64,000 nt of DNA from contig JABVXU010000226.1 in the NCBI GenBank assembly GCA_013365365.1, positions 22,871-86,870 of the forward strand, written 5' to 3'. Under the pieces are notes generated by a model. That model worked only from the letters and a program-made list of their open reading frames with translations. It was not told the origin of the DNA and ran no database searches. This DNA is from Cruorifilaria tuberocauda. Its lineage: Eukaryota > Nematoda > Chromadorea > Rhabditida > Onchocercidae. Below, piece after piece: positions 26,001 to 41,684 of the stretch. The stretch's first letter is position 1; each line of letters begins with the position of its first letter. The translations under genes and the position numbers were made by a program.

Positions 26001-28514
26001 AAGGAGTTAATCAATTTCTACTATTTTTTTTCATTTTTTAACTTAAAATATAAATTTTTACAATTTTTTATAATTTAATTATGATCGAAATAAACTATTT
26101 CATTGCATTGCTTAGACCTAAAGTCTGCAAGAGAGAAGAAGGAGAAAAAGTGCGAGAAGAAATCCGGATTTGAACTGAAAATAAAATATGAGATGTGTAA
26201 CAAAAATGAATTCAATCCAGATTAACTTGCCAGATGTTTGTTATTTATTTGAAATTTGTGAATCATATTCTAAAAATCAGGTAAAAAAATGAGAGAGAGC
26301 GAAAGATGATAATGGTCAACTGATCAAATTTCAGTACGAAAAGAAAAGAATGAATGAATGGATAAATAATTATTCGCTTGATATAGTGCAAGTAAATTTA
26401 CAAATTTTTGAAATCTGAATCAATTTGAAAAGCATCACACTGATCAACTTCTTTTTCTTCATCCTTTATTGTCAGTATAGAGAGAGAAATGATTCAGGAA
26501 TTATAGAAATAACAATTCAGACTGGAAAGGAAAGGAAATTGGAAAGGAATCAGGAATGTTAAATTAAATCAGGTTAACAACATTTCACGATGAAGTGATA
26601 AAAACTGATATTCATTGTAGGGCAATTATAAAATGTTTGAGTGGATAATTGAAACGATTTCTTCCTTTTTACATTTGTTAGTTAATTAATTAAAAAAAAT
26701 TAATTTAGTATCACTTCAGCTTACTATGTAATTAAGTTATCGATCTTAATTGTTCCTATAATTATTGTAATAATATGATACTTTTTAAATATTAATTAAC
26801 TGATGTTGACAATTGACCTATTGACCAATTGATACACTAATAGTATCTTTTCTTTTATAATTAATTCCGTTAATGATTAATCTTGCACAAATTACCGGAT
26901 GCTAAGCTAATAATGACCATAGCAATACCATTTTCCGGTCATTTTCTTCTGATCCTAAAATATCTTTTTTACCCTCTTCCACGTAATCCGGCAAATAGAA
27001 CAAGCGGAAATGATGGAACGAAAAAAATATATAAAGACCCATTTAAATTCTGTTTAATTAATGAAGTGCTTACTTATTAGAAGTCAGATTAGGACGAACA
27101 ATTCGCTGCTTATTTGCAACGTGCGGAATTGCGCTTTGACTCCCATCGGAACTTTTTCTTGAACGAGTTTCATTCTGAAATGCAACCGGATTGCTACTTT
27201 TCATCCAAAGTATTTCCAAATTTCTCCGTTACATTTTTGAAGTGTTCATCTTGACGTATCCGATCATTTCGATTTCATCTATTTAACATTTCACAATAAT
27301 TATAATTATTTAAAGGTATAATATAATTAAATTAAAAATTAAGCAATCAAAAATACGCTTTAATTAATTAATTAGTATAATTTCATAATTTCCTTTATTT
27401 AAAACAATAATAAAATTCATTTTCGCACCTTTTTGTATCGTCCAGCATAACTGATCAATGTCGGTTCATCATTCATATCGATTGGAATATAAGCATATTT
27501 TGAATCCTGAAAAAGAGAAGAATTAAAAATATTAGATAACATTGCTGCAATTTTATCTTTTGTATTCTATAAAATATCAATCAGTAAATTAATATTAAAT
27601 TTTACAATAATTTCATTGAAAAAAAATTTGATTAACTTAGACGAGTTAAGTGAGAGGGGTGATAAAGTAAAGTACTGTGTTATGAATGATTCACTTAGAG
27701 ATATAACAGTCCTTTTAAACATTAATTGTATCATTAAAACGATATTTTTTGAGTATTTTAACAAAAATGAAATATAAAGACATTTTTTATTGTTGGAAAG
27801 TCCCATATGTTGATAATTTAAAAATAGAATTTAAAAAAGTCAACTGATAAGTTGATAAGCCGATTTTAATTCTATGCAAAATGAAAATAAAAGTAAGTAG
27901 AATAATAAATACGTTACGAAAAAAATTTAATAACTTCTACAAAAAAAATTATGATGAAACAAAGAATTTAGAAAATCATAGAAATAAAAAATCAAATCAT
28001 AAAATCACTTTTTAATTAAAACATTTATTTGGCATATAAATATATTATACAACTATAAATGAATAAATACTTCAAGCAAGAATTTTAACTAATTATCATA
28101 GTAGCATAGTTTACTTAAGTAAATTAATAAATACATGTTAATACCGTTTAATAAATAAACTAACATTATTAGACAAACAATTGAATGAAGATTTTAAAGA
28201 TTATTTTAATTATCTTATTTACAGAGAATTCATTTTATGAAATTAATAAGATTTGATTGAAAAGTATTTTATCAATAAGAGTTAAATAATAATAATAATT
28301 AATCATTGATAAATTAAATGTTCCTAAAAGATAACACAATAAGCTGTTATAGCAAAATAACAATTATGAACAACGTGTGGGTCAATTAGTTAATTAGTTA
28401 TGTTATTTAAATGGTAGAAGATAAGGAAAAATTAAGCATTCAGGAAAAAAAAAGACTTTTGAAAAATACCTTCTCATTAAAAATCCGCCTGGTGGCAGCC
28501 TTATCTGACATCAT
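11066..28514 (-). CDS. chs: Chitin synthase (nematode CHS), complete
   Basis: Rebuilt as 34 exons from ATG 28514 to TAG 11066; the coding length of 5,172 nt gives 1,723 residues. Exon starts include 28514, 27506, 27174, 25338, 25071, 23938, 23448, 23024, 22776, 21789, 21230, 20828, 19883, 19486, 19083, 18658, 18461, 17914, 17589, 17296, 16895, 16496, 16207, 15922, 15423, 14832, 14562, 13953, 13675, 13325, 12616, 12127, 11677 and 11194. The GT2 glycosyltransferase signatures are intact: CATMWHE 806-812, DGD 973-975, EDRW 1077-1080 and QRRRW 1114-1118. Transmembrane clusters flank the catalytic core, and a coiled-coil-like stretch (LNGKISEVMDKLDRIE) follows. The enzyme polymerises UDP-GlcNAc into chitin at the membrane; nematodes use it for eggshell and pharynx or microfilarial sheath. 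I cannot say whether this is the chs-1 or chs-2 type, though the length is closer to long CHS-2. The last intron uses a GC donor. Confidence 0.93.
11195..11437 (-). other. GC-AG intron before last chitin synthase exon
   Basis: On the minus strand the penultimate exon ends at 11438 with AATGAG followed by GCAACT, and the last exon starts at 11194 after TTCTTAG. The last exon is open only in phase 0. The exon's GT sites that are in phase 0 lie far upstream, while the GC donor sits at the expected place. If unspliced, translation would run on for 12 codons (ATLCFFDKWKNF) and stop. Confidence 0.65.
15500..15571. repeat. Purine-rich GA tract
   Basis: Low-complexity GA/GAA/GATGAA run inside a chitin synthase intron, including an uninterrupted GAGAGAGA core near 15515-15531. 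Confidence 0.8.
19867..19956. repeat. 45-bp tandem duplication over a splice acceptor
   Basis: Two imperfect copies, 19867-19911 and 19912-19956, with about four in five bases identical. Each carries ATATCTAAAA, which on the minus strand is TTTTAG followed by ATATAC, the 3' splice site of chitin synthase exon 13. The downstream copy (19883) is the true exon start. The other would add 45 nt with an in-frame TAG after 12 codons. Confidence 0.8.
25735..25905. repeat. Degenerate trinucleotide (TTG/GTA) tract
   Basis: Imperfect TTG, GTT and GTA units lie in the third chitin synthase intron. The plus-strand ORF it creates (25669-25854) is a repeat artefact. Confidence 0.65.
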
Positions 28515-31500
28515 TTTTTGTTAATGAAAGTTGAATGATCGGCTGTCACCTTCAAATTCATGCTTCTCTTAGAAACGATTAAAATAAAATTAAAACAATA
28601 AAAGAGTAGTAGTAGTATTCACTGTTCATACAATATTGCAATATATGCTACCTATTTATAACTGTATAATAATCTAATGATAATGATAATTAACTCAAGA
28701 ATAACTTCAAATGAATATAGGAAAAATAGTATGATACAGATTACTTACAAACTTACAAAAGTTTCTTCTACCAGTAAAATTCGTATGAATTTATTGATGC
28801 TTGGGTGTGTGGTGTTTGTTAAATAACTTTAGTTTGATAAAAGTTAAAATACATCTGGCCCTCTTTTTCTCCTGTTTACACAGCTACTATTATTGCTAGA
28901 ATTGTGTTCTGTTCCACTGGTAAAGCCTGAAGGAAGAAGGAAGAGGTGTTAGATACTCTTGAAAAATATTCATTCTATGATTCATTTCTTCTCATCGTTA
29001 AATGTTCCAAAAATCATGACTCCTTCATTTCCCCAATGATATATAAAGAAAAAAAAAGAGTGGAAATCGTATCAGTAATTTATAAGTTAGCACGATCGAA
29101 ATTGTTTAAGTAATCATTTGTTGTAGTTAATTTATCGAAATGATCTAAGTAGTAGGTTATTGTAATTACGTAACAATTTGAATAACTATTTTTGCAGTAT
29201 TTATTTATATTTTGTCTTTTATAAATTTCAATATTGTTCGTTAAAGTAAGGTTTTTTGTTTCGTTATTCGTTTTGTGAATTTTTGTAATAAATATATTGA
29301 TATGATTGAAATTGTGCAAAATTTACAAAATGATTGAGAAGAGATAACGAGTAAAATCATTATTTTTTCATGATTTCGTATGATTTTATTTCATTCAATT
29401 TTCCTTGAGTACTCTTTTCTGAAATTTTAATTAATTTGATTGAAGAATGAGATTCCATTAGTGATTATTTCATAAATTTAATTTTTCACTTTAAAATATT
29501 TGCACTAAAAAAGTCACTACTGCAAATATTAATATATCTTACCTTTCTCTTCTTTGCTAAATTTTTATGAATTGATATTAATTGATTTTCCAATTTATCA
29601 TCATATTATAATAATTGTTGTTTGATCGTTATCATTCAATTTATTTATACCTAATTTTATTCATGATAAATTAGCAAATTTCAATCTTGAAATTTCAACA
29701 GAAAATGAATTAATCGAAAAAAAACAAGCCAAAAAATTGGAGAAACATTTGTCGACACAAATGATTTATTTGTTCATATTAAAAAAAAACCTTAAGAACC
29801 ACTACTCACTCTTGTCTTCTTCTCACATTCGAAAGATTAAATCAAGAGAATGCAAACTATTTCTATTTGTTAATTCATGAATCTTTTTTCTTGATGAATA
29901 AATAATTTAGCTTAGCTTCTTCTTAATTAATAAATTATTTACTTGTTAATTAATTGTTTGAAATTTTTTATCTCTCCCATTTCTTTAATAGTCACTTTCG
30001 TTTCACATATCTAGTCTAGCAATAATAGTTGTTAGGAAATTTGAACATTTTGTTACTTTATTTCTTTCGCTAGAAACTGGTTTCATTTTTAACAAATCTT
30101 TTTTTCAAAAATTTTGAGATGATTGAATCATTTTTTAAAAAAACGTCTAGTTACTCTATACTGACATAACTATTGTACAATATATTGTTGTACGACATTT
30201 TATCAATTATTAACGATTTCAACAAAAAAAAAATATTCTTGAATCTCAAATTAATATTGCTGTTTAGCGAAATTGTAAGATAACCTTAAATTAAACTATT
30301 TTAATGTTCTTTAGCAATTAATCGTTTTTTAATATATTTTGAAGGGAAAAAAGTCGTAAGTTATTCTGCGACTTTTTTTTCACTTATATTTTTCTATTTG
30401 AAATTAAATGACTTAAATCATAATTTGGCTATTAATTAAAATATTTTATCATAAAATATGATAAATTATCAATTAAGTTTTTTTGTTGAAGTCATTAATA
30501 ATTACGACATTTGATAGAGTCATGCTTTCATGCTAGCTTGATATTACCTGAAATCACACCTTTTAATTTATTTAAATGTATTTTCATTCTCTCAAAATGA
30601 ATTGACTTTTTTTAGTTTGCACAAATTTTTCTTCTAACTCCTCTGAATCATAAATGTGCTTTCGCAATAAAAAAATAAAAAATTTCATCAAACAATTTAG
30701 AGAGGATAGCAGCATTATGACATTCCATTAATTGTAGCAAATTAATTCATCATCGTTGTTTTTATTTGCACTGAATTTGACGAATCAAACCAAACAAAAT
30801 ATTTCATACTAAGTACAGAATGAATGATAAACTTAAATTTAACTGAACTAACAATGATGAAAATTTTACAAAGATTTACGTTAATTTAAAGTGATGTAAA
30901 TTGAATAAATCAATACAACGAAAATAGTTAATATGAGTTAATCGAAATTTGATTGAATTTTGTTGAATAATTCGATTTATCGTTAATACGACGTATGAAT
31001 TCTTCGAATTTATCTAAACGAAGCAAAAAAAATCGAACAATCATTCATCATCACTATGGTAGTTATTTGAACAAACAAAAATTTCTTCAATTCAAATGAA
31101 AAGAAATAAATGAATTCAAAAAGTATTAATATGAATTTAACATAAAAAAGACTACCACTTCAGGCTACAAAAATAGGACAATACACTGTTTCCTCAATTG
31201 TATCGCTATTTTTTTTCTTTCAACAATTATGATTACTTTACTGCTATACTGTTAACCATTCTTCAAAACTAATGGATGCAGAAAAGAAATTTCGCGAAAT
31301 TTTAAAATTGATGAAATAAATCCAAAAATAGTTGGAAATGATCGGATAGTTCTTTGTATCAATAAGCTTTAATACTTTTGAAGTGCAGTTAATATTAATG
31401 AAGAAAAATGGGATAAGAGGAATTTGGGAGAATGATACTATCAAAAGAAGATATGTAAAAACGGTTATAATGATTGAATTTGAAAATGAGAAACAAATGA

Positions 31501-33262
31501 ATAATGATAAAAGAATTATCATCATTGAATATCATTGATCTTACAGCTCTTTATTATAAATTAATTAATCATGATTCTCATGATAAATTGGAAATCGTGA
31601 TAAGTTCTGAATAATTAATAAAAATTTTTTTCTCTCATTTTTGGATTTTTGATAATGCAAAATAAATCATTAATTTAACTACCGTTTAATAACATATGTA
31701 ATTTTCAATTGTCTCTAACGCTTAAAAAATAATTCACTTGATATGTACTTCAGACAAGAACAATTTTTTCCAATAAATTTTTATTTAAACAAAGATTTCA
31801 AAACACTAAAAACAATAACAAAATCAGCAATACAAATAGAATATAATGAAGACAATTTGGAAATTATTTAAATTTCTGCAATTCCAAACAATTTATGAAT
31901 AAAGCATTAAACAACAGAAAGATTGTTAAAGGAAAAAGAATTTATCCTCAAGCGCTTTTCAATGGATCTGTTAAATTACTTATCACATTATCTGTAAATG
32001 ATAAACTAATGCATGTTAATTGTAAAGAAACCACAATCCTACACTGAAAATGGCTGGATTTATTACTTTTTGTATTACAAAAGGATAGATTGGCAATATC
32101 TGAGTACAAACAACGTCTTATTTTTGAATCTTAATGAGAAAAATTTGCTGAGAAAATATAAATATCTATTTAAAAAAATAGCAATCGAATGATAAAAAAT
32201 ATAAGTGAACATAAGCCGAGCACCAATAACGACTATAATAATTATTATTAATAATAATAATATATTATTATTCAATTTAGGAAAAAGAACCTTTTGCTCG
32301 TTAGAAAATCCTCACTTCCAGTTACATTTTACTGTTTGATCATTTCTACTAAATTCATTTTTTCATTTAGCGCTTAACAAATCTGTAATATAAAGAAGCA
32401 AACCATATCCTCTACGCGCTAAGTCTGCTTCTCGTTTCAAATGATTTTGAAACATTATCTGTAATGTAGGCTACAGAATAAAGTTTAATTTCAAGTACTG
32501 CTTACCCCCTTATCTTCGCTTTCTCACATTATTTTCAGACTTGATACAAGTGGAAAATTCCTCCCGTCTGGATAACATAAACAGTGAACTCCAGATAATA
32601 TTAAGTTCTCCTTTTTCTATTCAATATACTCGTCATTTCATGATTTATTTCTCATATTAGAAAAAGATTTTTTGACTACTTAAGTTTTAGAAATTCAAAA
32701 TGGTTTCAAGTCAGGATGCTTCAAACACCTTGACGATTACTTATAACGTAAGCTTATAAATTGCAAAAGCGGAACAAAATACAATAATTTTCTTTTTGGA
32801 AGGAAAGAGGAAATAGAATTCTTTTATTTGATCGATAACCAGCACTCACATCCGAACTTCAGAAAAAAGATCTTCGAAAATCGATATTTTCTTACCAAAC
32901 TGATAAAAAATCGAATATTTTTAAAAATAAAAATATAATAAAAGAAAATAAGAAAAGCTTAATGAAGAAAAGGAAGATCAGAATTTTTTATACGAGCAAA
33001 TGGTAAAGAAGAGACATTGTAGGATAGAACAAAATAAAATGAAATAATAAAAAATAACTACAGTGAAGAGGAAATTACAGCACACAACGAAATTTTTAAT
33101 CGAGAGACTACAAAAATGTAGGAAATATTTAAGTTATTGAAGTCTCAGGTATACACGACTAAACTAATCCAAGATAAGGGATAGTATTTTCATTAAATTT
33201 TTTGGCATCAGCAAAAACAGAATCACTTACTGCTTCATCAAAAAATGAGTGATAATTCATGT
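28515..33262. other. Gene-poor 4.7-kb region upstream of chitin synthase
   Basis: The longest stretch without a supported exon. It is about three-quarters A+T with many homopolymer and (TAA)-like runs, for example near 32240-32270. It lies between the 3' end of deoxyhypusine synthase and the start codon of chitin synthase, both read leftward, so the chitin synthase promoter must be here, together with any long 5' leader. Open frames at 29080-29319, 31244-31525 and 32075-32275 have Asn/Ile/Phe-heavy composition expected of AT-rich noise. Confidence 0.5.
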
Positions 33263-35938
<2,676 letters not shown>

Positions 35939-36385
35939 ACTGCAAGTATTATCAGAAAGTGTATAATATTTGAATTTGAAAATTTTCAACTATTACTAAA
36001 TCCATTCTTTTAGATATAGTTCATTGGCTAAAATTACTCAAAATTGCAGAATGATATAAGCATGATACGATGAGATAAAAGGATATTTAGTAAGTCTAGC
36101 TACACTTCATGGTTCAGTTCATATTTCAATTTCATATCTTTTTTTCCTTTTTTATTCTGCTACAAATAGCTATGTTGATGGTGTCTCTTAAAACACAAAA
36201 AAGAAAATCACGTGGAAAACTGATAGCTATTTTTTTTTTTGATCAGAATAAATTACAAAAAATTGAAACAAATGCAAGTTTTGGCATAAAATGAGAAATT
36301 CATAAATCTCAGATAGAATACAATATATGAATCCTCAGCAAACAAAAGACGCATAGTAAGTGCATAAAAATATGCTAAATCAAAA
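35939..36385. other. 447-bp gap between ASH2L and DHPS
   Basis: AT-rich with T-runs near 36130-36160 and 36230-36240. No exon seen. The spacing is short for two independent genes but longer than the usual 100-bp gap of C. elegans operons. Confidence 0.45.
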
Positions 36386-39300
36386 TCACTGATTACGAGC
36401 ACATTTAGCAGCTTCTTCAGCCAATTCATCTTCATTTTCAGTCAGGTACAGAATGTCTGCTAATGTTTGTTCAATATACATCTCTCCAACTCTCTCCCAC
36501 ATTCCACGGGCTCTAGGAGGTACTGGGTACCGGAATGAAGGACCGAAGTTGCATCGAACTGTAGCACCTTGAAATAATGATACTGCAGGATAGTAGAAAC
36601 CAGCATAAATATCCCTGAAAGCGATTCCACAGCTCTTGCCGTTCCGGTAGAATTCAATCTGCAAAACTGTTTTTCAAAAGTTGGAAGATAAATTACAATT
36701 TCGATTTGATGAAATTGGAACCTAAAAATAACAAGATAGTGTGCTGTAAAGAATCAAAAAACTTTAGATCTTTCAACTTCTCAACAAATGTGACATCCTG
36801 TAACAAAATTGATCGACTTAGTTTTAACAGACCTACTTATGTAAAAGAATGAAATTCATTATTATTTAATGTCACTTTTAAATTATTGTTATAGATACTG
36901 GACCAAATTAGTGAAATCACTAACCCAACTTCCAGGTGCTGGTTTTAAATTTTTCAGTGCAGCAGATACGTCGTCTTTCTCTTCATAAAAATAGTTATGC
37001 TTGAAATTGATTAAAGGCAAATTTTTATACGAAGGTGGTAAATAAGTCGATGAAGATGGCACATTTTCTACAGAAGTAAAATCATATTCTTTATCGGCTG
37101 GGCAAGGTGGTAACGATATCAAACATCCCAGGACATCGCCTTCTTTAAAACCACCATTCGCATAGTGTTTACCCTGAAATTTAATGCGTTGAAAAGTGTA
37201 ACACCCTTTCTGACTCAAGACTTAAAATGTGAATCACTTACTTTTGCTTGGTGAAATATTGTGCCTTTGTGACTTCTCCAAGCATAAGACAATTGTGTAT
37301 AGCCAACACAAGCTTGCAGCGGTGCTGAAAATATGACTTTAAATAATTAAATAACTTTATTTATAATGAATTCTATTTCGAAAACTTGGAAATCAAGAGA
37401 GACTTACCCACAGCTTGACTCCAGCCAATTCTTATATGTGAACTTGGTGGCTGCGCCGTGAAAACCACTTCAAAATACCAAGTACCATGGGATACTGAAT
37501 GAGTAGCTCGAGCAACACTGTAACCCTCAAAACCGCTCACGGATAATCGATCTTCCGACAATTTTAACTAAAAAACCAATATTTAATTTATCGCTATCGA
37601 ATAAAAAAAAACATTAAAAAATATAAGATGAAGAGATCAAAAAAAATAAAACAAAGAACAAATGAAAAGGAAACAAAAACTATTAAAAATTTTTGAAGCT
37701 GCTGCACAAGCAGATCGTAATCGCTCTCTTAACTAAACTGTTTACATATAATTGCCATATTTTACTATTAAAAAATCTCGAAAGGTTTTTTAATGAAATG
37801 CAAAATCAAGTTTAGTTCATAAAATCCTAATGTTTCCGGTAAAAATATCTCCATAAAATAGCTTGCACCTGATAAGCACGATCATTTGGAGATAAAGTGA
37901 CTACAGGATGAACAACGACACGATAGATGTGCGCAGGGATTGGCTTATTGTACGTGCTTTCATCCAATTCAAAAATATCTCTGGAAAGTATGCAAGTTTT
38001 AATTGAATATACATACATCAGAGAAATCCTTTTAAAATTTTATTTTTCTAGAACCAATTTATTATATTAAACAGCATACTATTTTAAATGGGAAAATAAA
38101 ATCATTGATTTTAAATCTACATATATTTTCAAAACGCTCATAGCAGAAAAAAGTCCTCGGAAACAATATTACCAATCATTTAAAAATGCAAAAAATTTAG
38201 AAATCCTTGAGGAAATTGCAAAACTAGGAGATGCCAATGAAAGCCGAAAATTACCTGTTAGGAACGGTAAGGTCTTTTTCGACAAGATAATATCGATAAC
38301 CTTCGCGATTAAACGGGAAATCGATGGGTGAGGAAATTCCAATAATTCGTGTCGATGCATAATCAGCGGTACTGAAATATACAAACGATAAGTAAAAACA
38401 TGAGAGAAATTTCGTGCTCCCTTCCTTTTTCTTGCCAACAAAAACTTTTTAATTTTGCCTTCAAATAGAAATAGATTCTTCATAGCAACGGATAACAACG
38501 ATCACATGATCGACATATACGAATATTCTCTTAGATTCAGATATATTTCCAGAATGTTGCCCATATCTAATATTCATCTTATGGAAAGTTAGATCTAAGA
38601 AAACCTACAGTTTTGCTTTTTTGAAGGCATTTGGAGGATCAATATTACGTCGTTTAGATGAACCTCTCGTCTTGGGACCATCACCTAAATCATCGGATCG
38701 ATCAAAATTTTCTTTAGATAAGTCACGCGTTGAACTTGAAACTGCCGGCTTACTTCGACCGATCTAAAGATTTTTTTCCGAAAAGAATTAGAACTTTTAT
38801 GAACTGGAATAAATATCCATTTACAAAAATAGAAGATTTTGATATCCATTCAGCTCTACTAAGTGATGAAATAACTGATAAAATGATACCTGCTTCAACG
38901 CTTCATGACCAGGACCTATGGACGACAAATTACGTTCACGTAACGCGAATACTTGTCCGTCATTGCTTGATTCAAATAATTCTGTTTCTTTAGTTAAGGA
39001 TTTTTGTAACGTTTGATGCCAAGTATTTTTCACCCTTTAATAAGCTTCCTTCAATGAAGCAAAATAAAATATATGGAAAAATTTAACTAAAACTTTTTCT
39101 AACCGAAGTACTTTTTGAATGTTCACAATTTCCGTGCATTAAATCCTCTATTATACATGCTAAGACGAAGAAAGACTATGAGTAATAAAAAGAAAAACTT
39201 AATTCTTAACAAAACATGCATTGCTGTGCCGAATGCAATATGAGATTTTAGAGAATTCACTTAAATCACACTATTACAGTTGCAAATAAAAGCTGTATTA

Positions 39301-40344
39301 GTGATTTATATTTAACTAAATCCTAGAATAACTAACCTGCGACTCATGGATGTAAGATTTTCCCATTGTGCATTGAAATAAGGTATAATTTCATTTTCCA
39401 AATTTAAAAATATCAGTTCCTGATCATTATCTTCGGATTCATTTCCCGTATTGGCTCTTTTAGTGCGTGCATTATGCGTCAGATTTGCAAGAACAGTAAC
39501 ACACATATGGGCGAAATCTGAGAAAACAAATTATAAGCAGTCTCAAACAAAATATCACTTTTTGGATTGTCATGAATTTTGGAAGAATCTATAAAATAAA
39601 ATACTAAGAGTCTGTCTAAGAATTCAGAAATAAATTAAAGCTGCTTAATCCTTAAACCGTGTATAATTCCTACTTGCTTGTTTTGGTGTCCATGTTTCCT
39701 TCTTTGTTGGACTACAGTCAGCACAATTGAATACGTAGCACACCATGAATGGTAATCCATAGCTATAATATACAGAAATAACTTTAGTCAGTTCAATATA
39801 ATGAAATATTTTCTAATGAAATATAATGAAATATTTAGTACCTTAATTTTTAAATGTTTCGAAAACATAACTTACAAATCAGTTAAATCTTTCAAGCATC
39901 GTCCATGGAACCATTTTCGACAAACAGCACAGTACAGCTCTAATGTTCCCACTTCACGTTTACCATCACTAGAAAATTTTTATTTTTTACTGAAATAAAA
40001 AAATATAAACTCGCTCCCTTTCTTTTCCTATTAGTCAATATTATTGCTTTCTTTATATCAAAATTCAAATCTATTCACAATTTCTCCCAGCAAACGATCA
40101 AATTATTGGATGCAAAAGATCATCGAATATTTCTCATTTTCCTTGATTTTGTAAAATACCATAAAATTGCTTGTATCCTACCTGACGGAATTGAATGTTA
40201 AATTCGAAAACGGTCAGGAAAAAGAAATAGCAACATACTGAACCGCAAGAATACTTCAACATAATGCCTCTCAAAAACTTACCAGTAACAAACAGTGGAT
40301 GGAGCTGGTTTTGGTGCTCCCTTACGGACACTCCTTTGCCTCAT
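36386..40344 (-). CDS. ASH2L: ASH2L, COMPASS/MLL methyltransferase core subunit
   Basis: Twelve exons: 40344-40283, 39968-39876, 39762-39674, 39517-39337, 39034-38890, 38763-38609, 38371-38255, 37980-37869, 37567-37408, 37324-37242, 37173-36925 and 36658-36386. Phases agree and give 572 residues. ASH2L works with WDR5, RbBP5 and DPY-30 to stimulate SET1/MLL H3K4 methylation. The N-terminus has the atypical PHD-like zinc region (VCYC...LYCAVCRKWFHGRC...YVFNCADCSP) followed by a winged-helix segment. A basic Ser-rich linker (TRGSSKRR) precedes the SPRY domain: HGTWYFEVVF, HIRIGWSQAVG, QLSYAWRSHKGTIFHQ, YEEKDD, IEFYRNGKSCGIAFRDI and YYPAVSL. The DPY-30-binding C-terminal helix is seen as EQTLADILYLTENED. 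Within SPRY a loop of about 25 residues (PSSSTYLPPSY) lengthens the usual fold. Confidence 0.97.
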
Positions 40345-41684
40345 CTCCTAATGATCTAACTTGATTGTAATACAAGCCATTTTAATAATAGCTCTGAAAA
40401 CTTTATTTATATCCCTACTTGAAGCATTACTCGTTATCACTGTTCCAATCAGTAAAATTTTATATAACTATACTTATCCATTATTTAGTTTGCATATTTA
40501 TTCTAAAAATATACCAATCTAGGAAGATAGAAACGCGAATGAATGTCAAATTAAGAATATAATGCACAAGTATCCTGACCCTAATCAAGTATTCAGCCGC
40601 GACGTAGGATAGCAGTGGCTCAACATAATCACATATACTGACTATTTACACCATACGAGCAAATGTAATAATATACAAATAATATTAAACTTCCAACACC
40701 AGAACTTTTCGTGTGGAATAGAGTAACATTCAGATCACTGAACAAATTAACCAACAGTTGGTTATTCGCTCATGAAATCAAATATGGATATTAACAGTGT
40801 AGCATGATTATTAATGCTAGGAGGTCAAACGATCACGACGTTTATTTCGAACAGTATTTATAACATGGGAAATGTTTTAAGTATGCATTTTCAAACAAAT
40901 ATTTCGAATGAGAAGTTTAAGATTATCATACAATGAATCTGTAGAAATAGCTACTCTTCATTGAGAGGTATCGTTCAGTGAAATTCAATATTTTCGGAAA
41001 TTTTTATCTCAGTTCAAAATGAAATAATCATATTGTTACACAGGATAAACAGATACCCTCGTGTTCTTATTTATCTTGAAAATATTTGTTTTATAATAAA
41101 TTTCGCACTCCTGACCAATTACACCGGAAAACATCAATTTTTTCCCGCTCCGTTATGAACAAAACTAGATATCAAATGTACAGAAAACCCAACAATTTTA
41201 TAAGATTGGAGTAATTGTTTCAATATATTCAATGTTTTAACAATGACACAGTAACATAACAAGATGCTTTTTAAAGCAAAAGGAGACGATCTTTAATGGA
41301 CGGCTAAAATACGATTTGGCAAAATTACTCATTTAGAATAGTCAGTAAAATTACGGTCCCTTTTCGAGACTCTAAAATTAACTGATAATCCAGTTCTAGA
41401 AATTCGAATTTTTGTAGCTTGCTAAATGAGTTTATTTCTTGTGACGATTCTAACAGGTTATCATTGTATTCAATAATGTAAAATAACAAACGTTATGCAA
41501 TTAGTAATAAAATCCTTGAAGGTAATGGTCAAAATTATTTATATCAAATATTTTTTCTTATTCTGCTTTCAAAGAACCACACTCCAACTTGGAAATTAGT
41601 GAACTTCCTATGCAACTAAAAACCGTTTTCGGCATGAAAGAAATTAGTAGAAATAGCAAAGCTTCTTAAGAATCCTCTCACTGT
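40345..41684. other. Spacer between ACF1-like gene and ASH2L
   Basis: 1.34 kb without supported exons. It should carry the ASH2L promoter and the 3' UTR of the ACF1-like gene. Confidence 0.5.

Noticed and set aside
26880..27010. Additional chitin synthase exon reading FYLPDYVEEGKKDILG
   Set aside because: Open frame, but no acceptor joins it to exon 3 in phase; exon 3 (27074) joins directly to 25338.
31244..31525. 93-codon hydrophobic minus ORF as a membrane protein
   Set aside because: Composition is that of AT-rich random sequence, with no splice partners or upstream signals.
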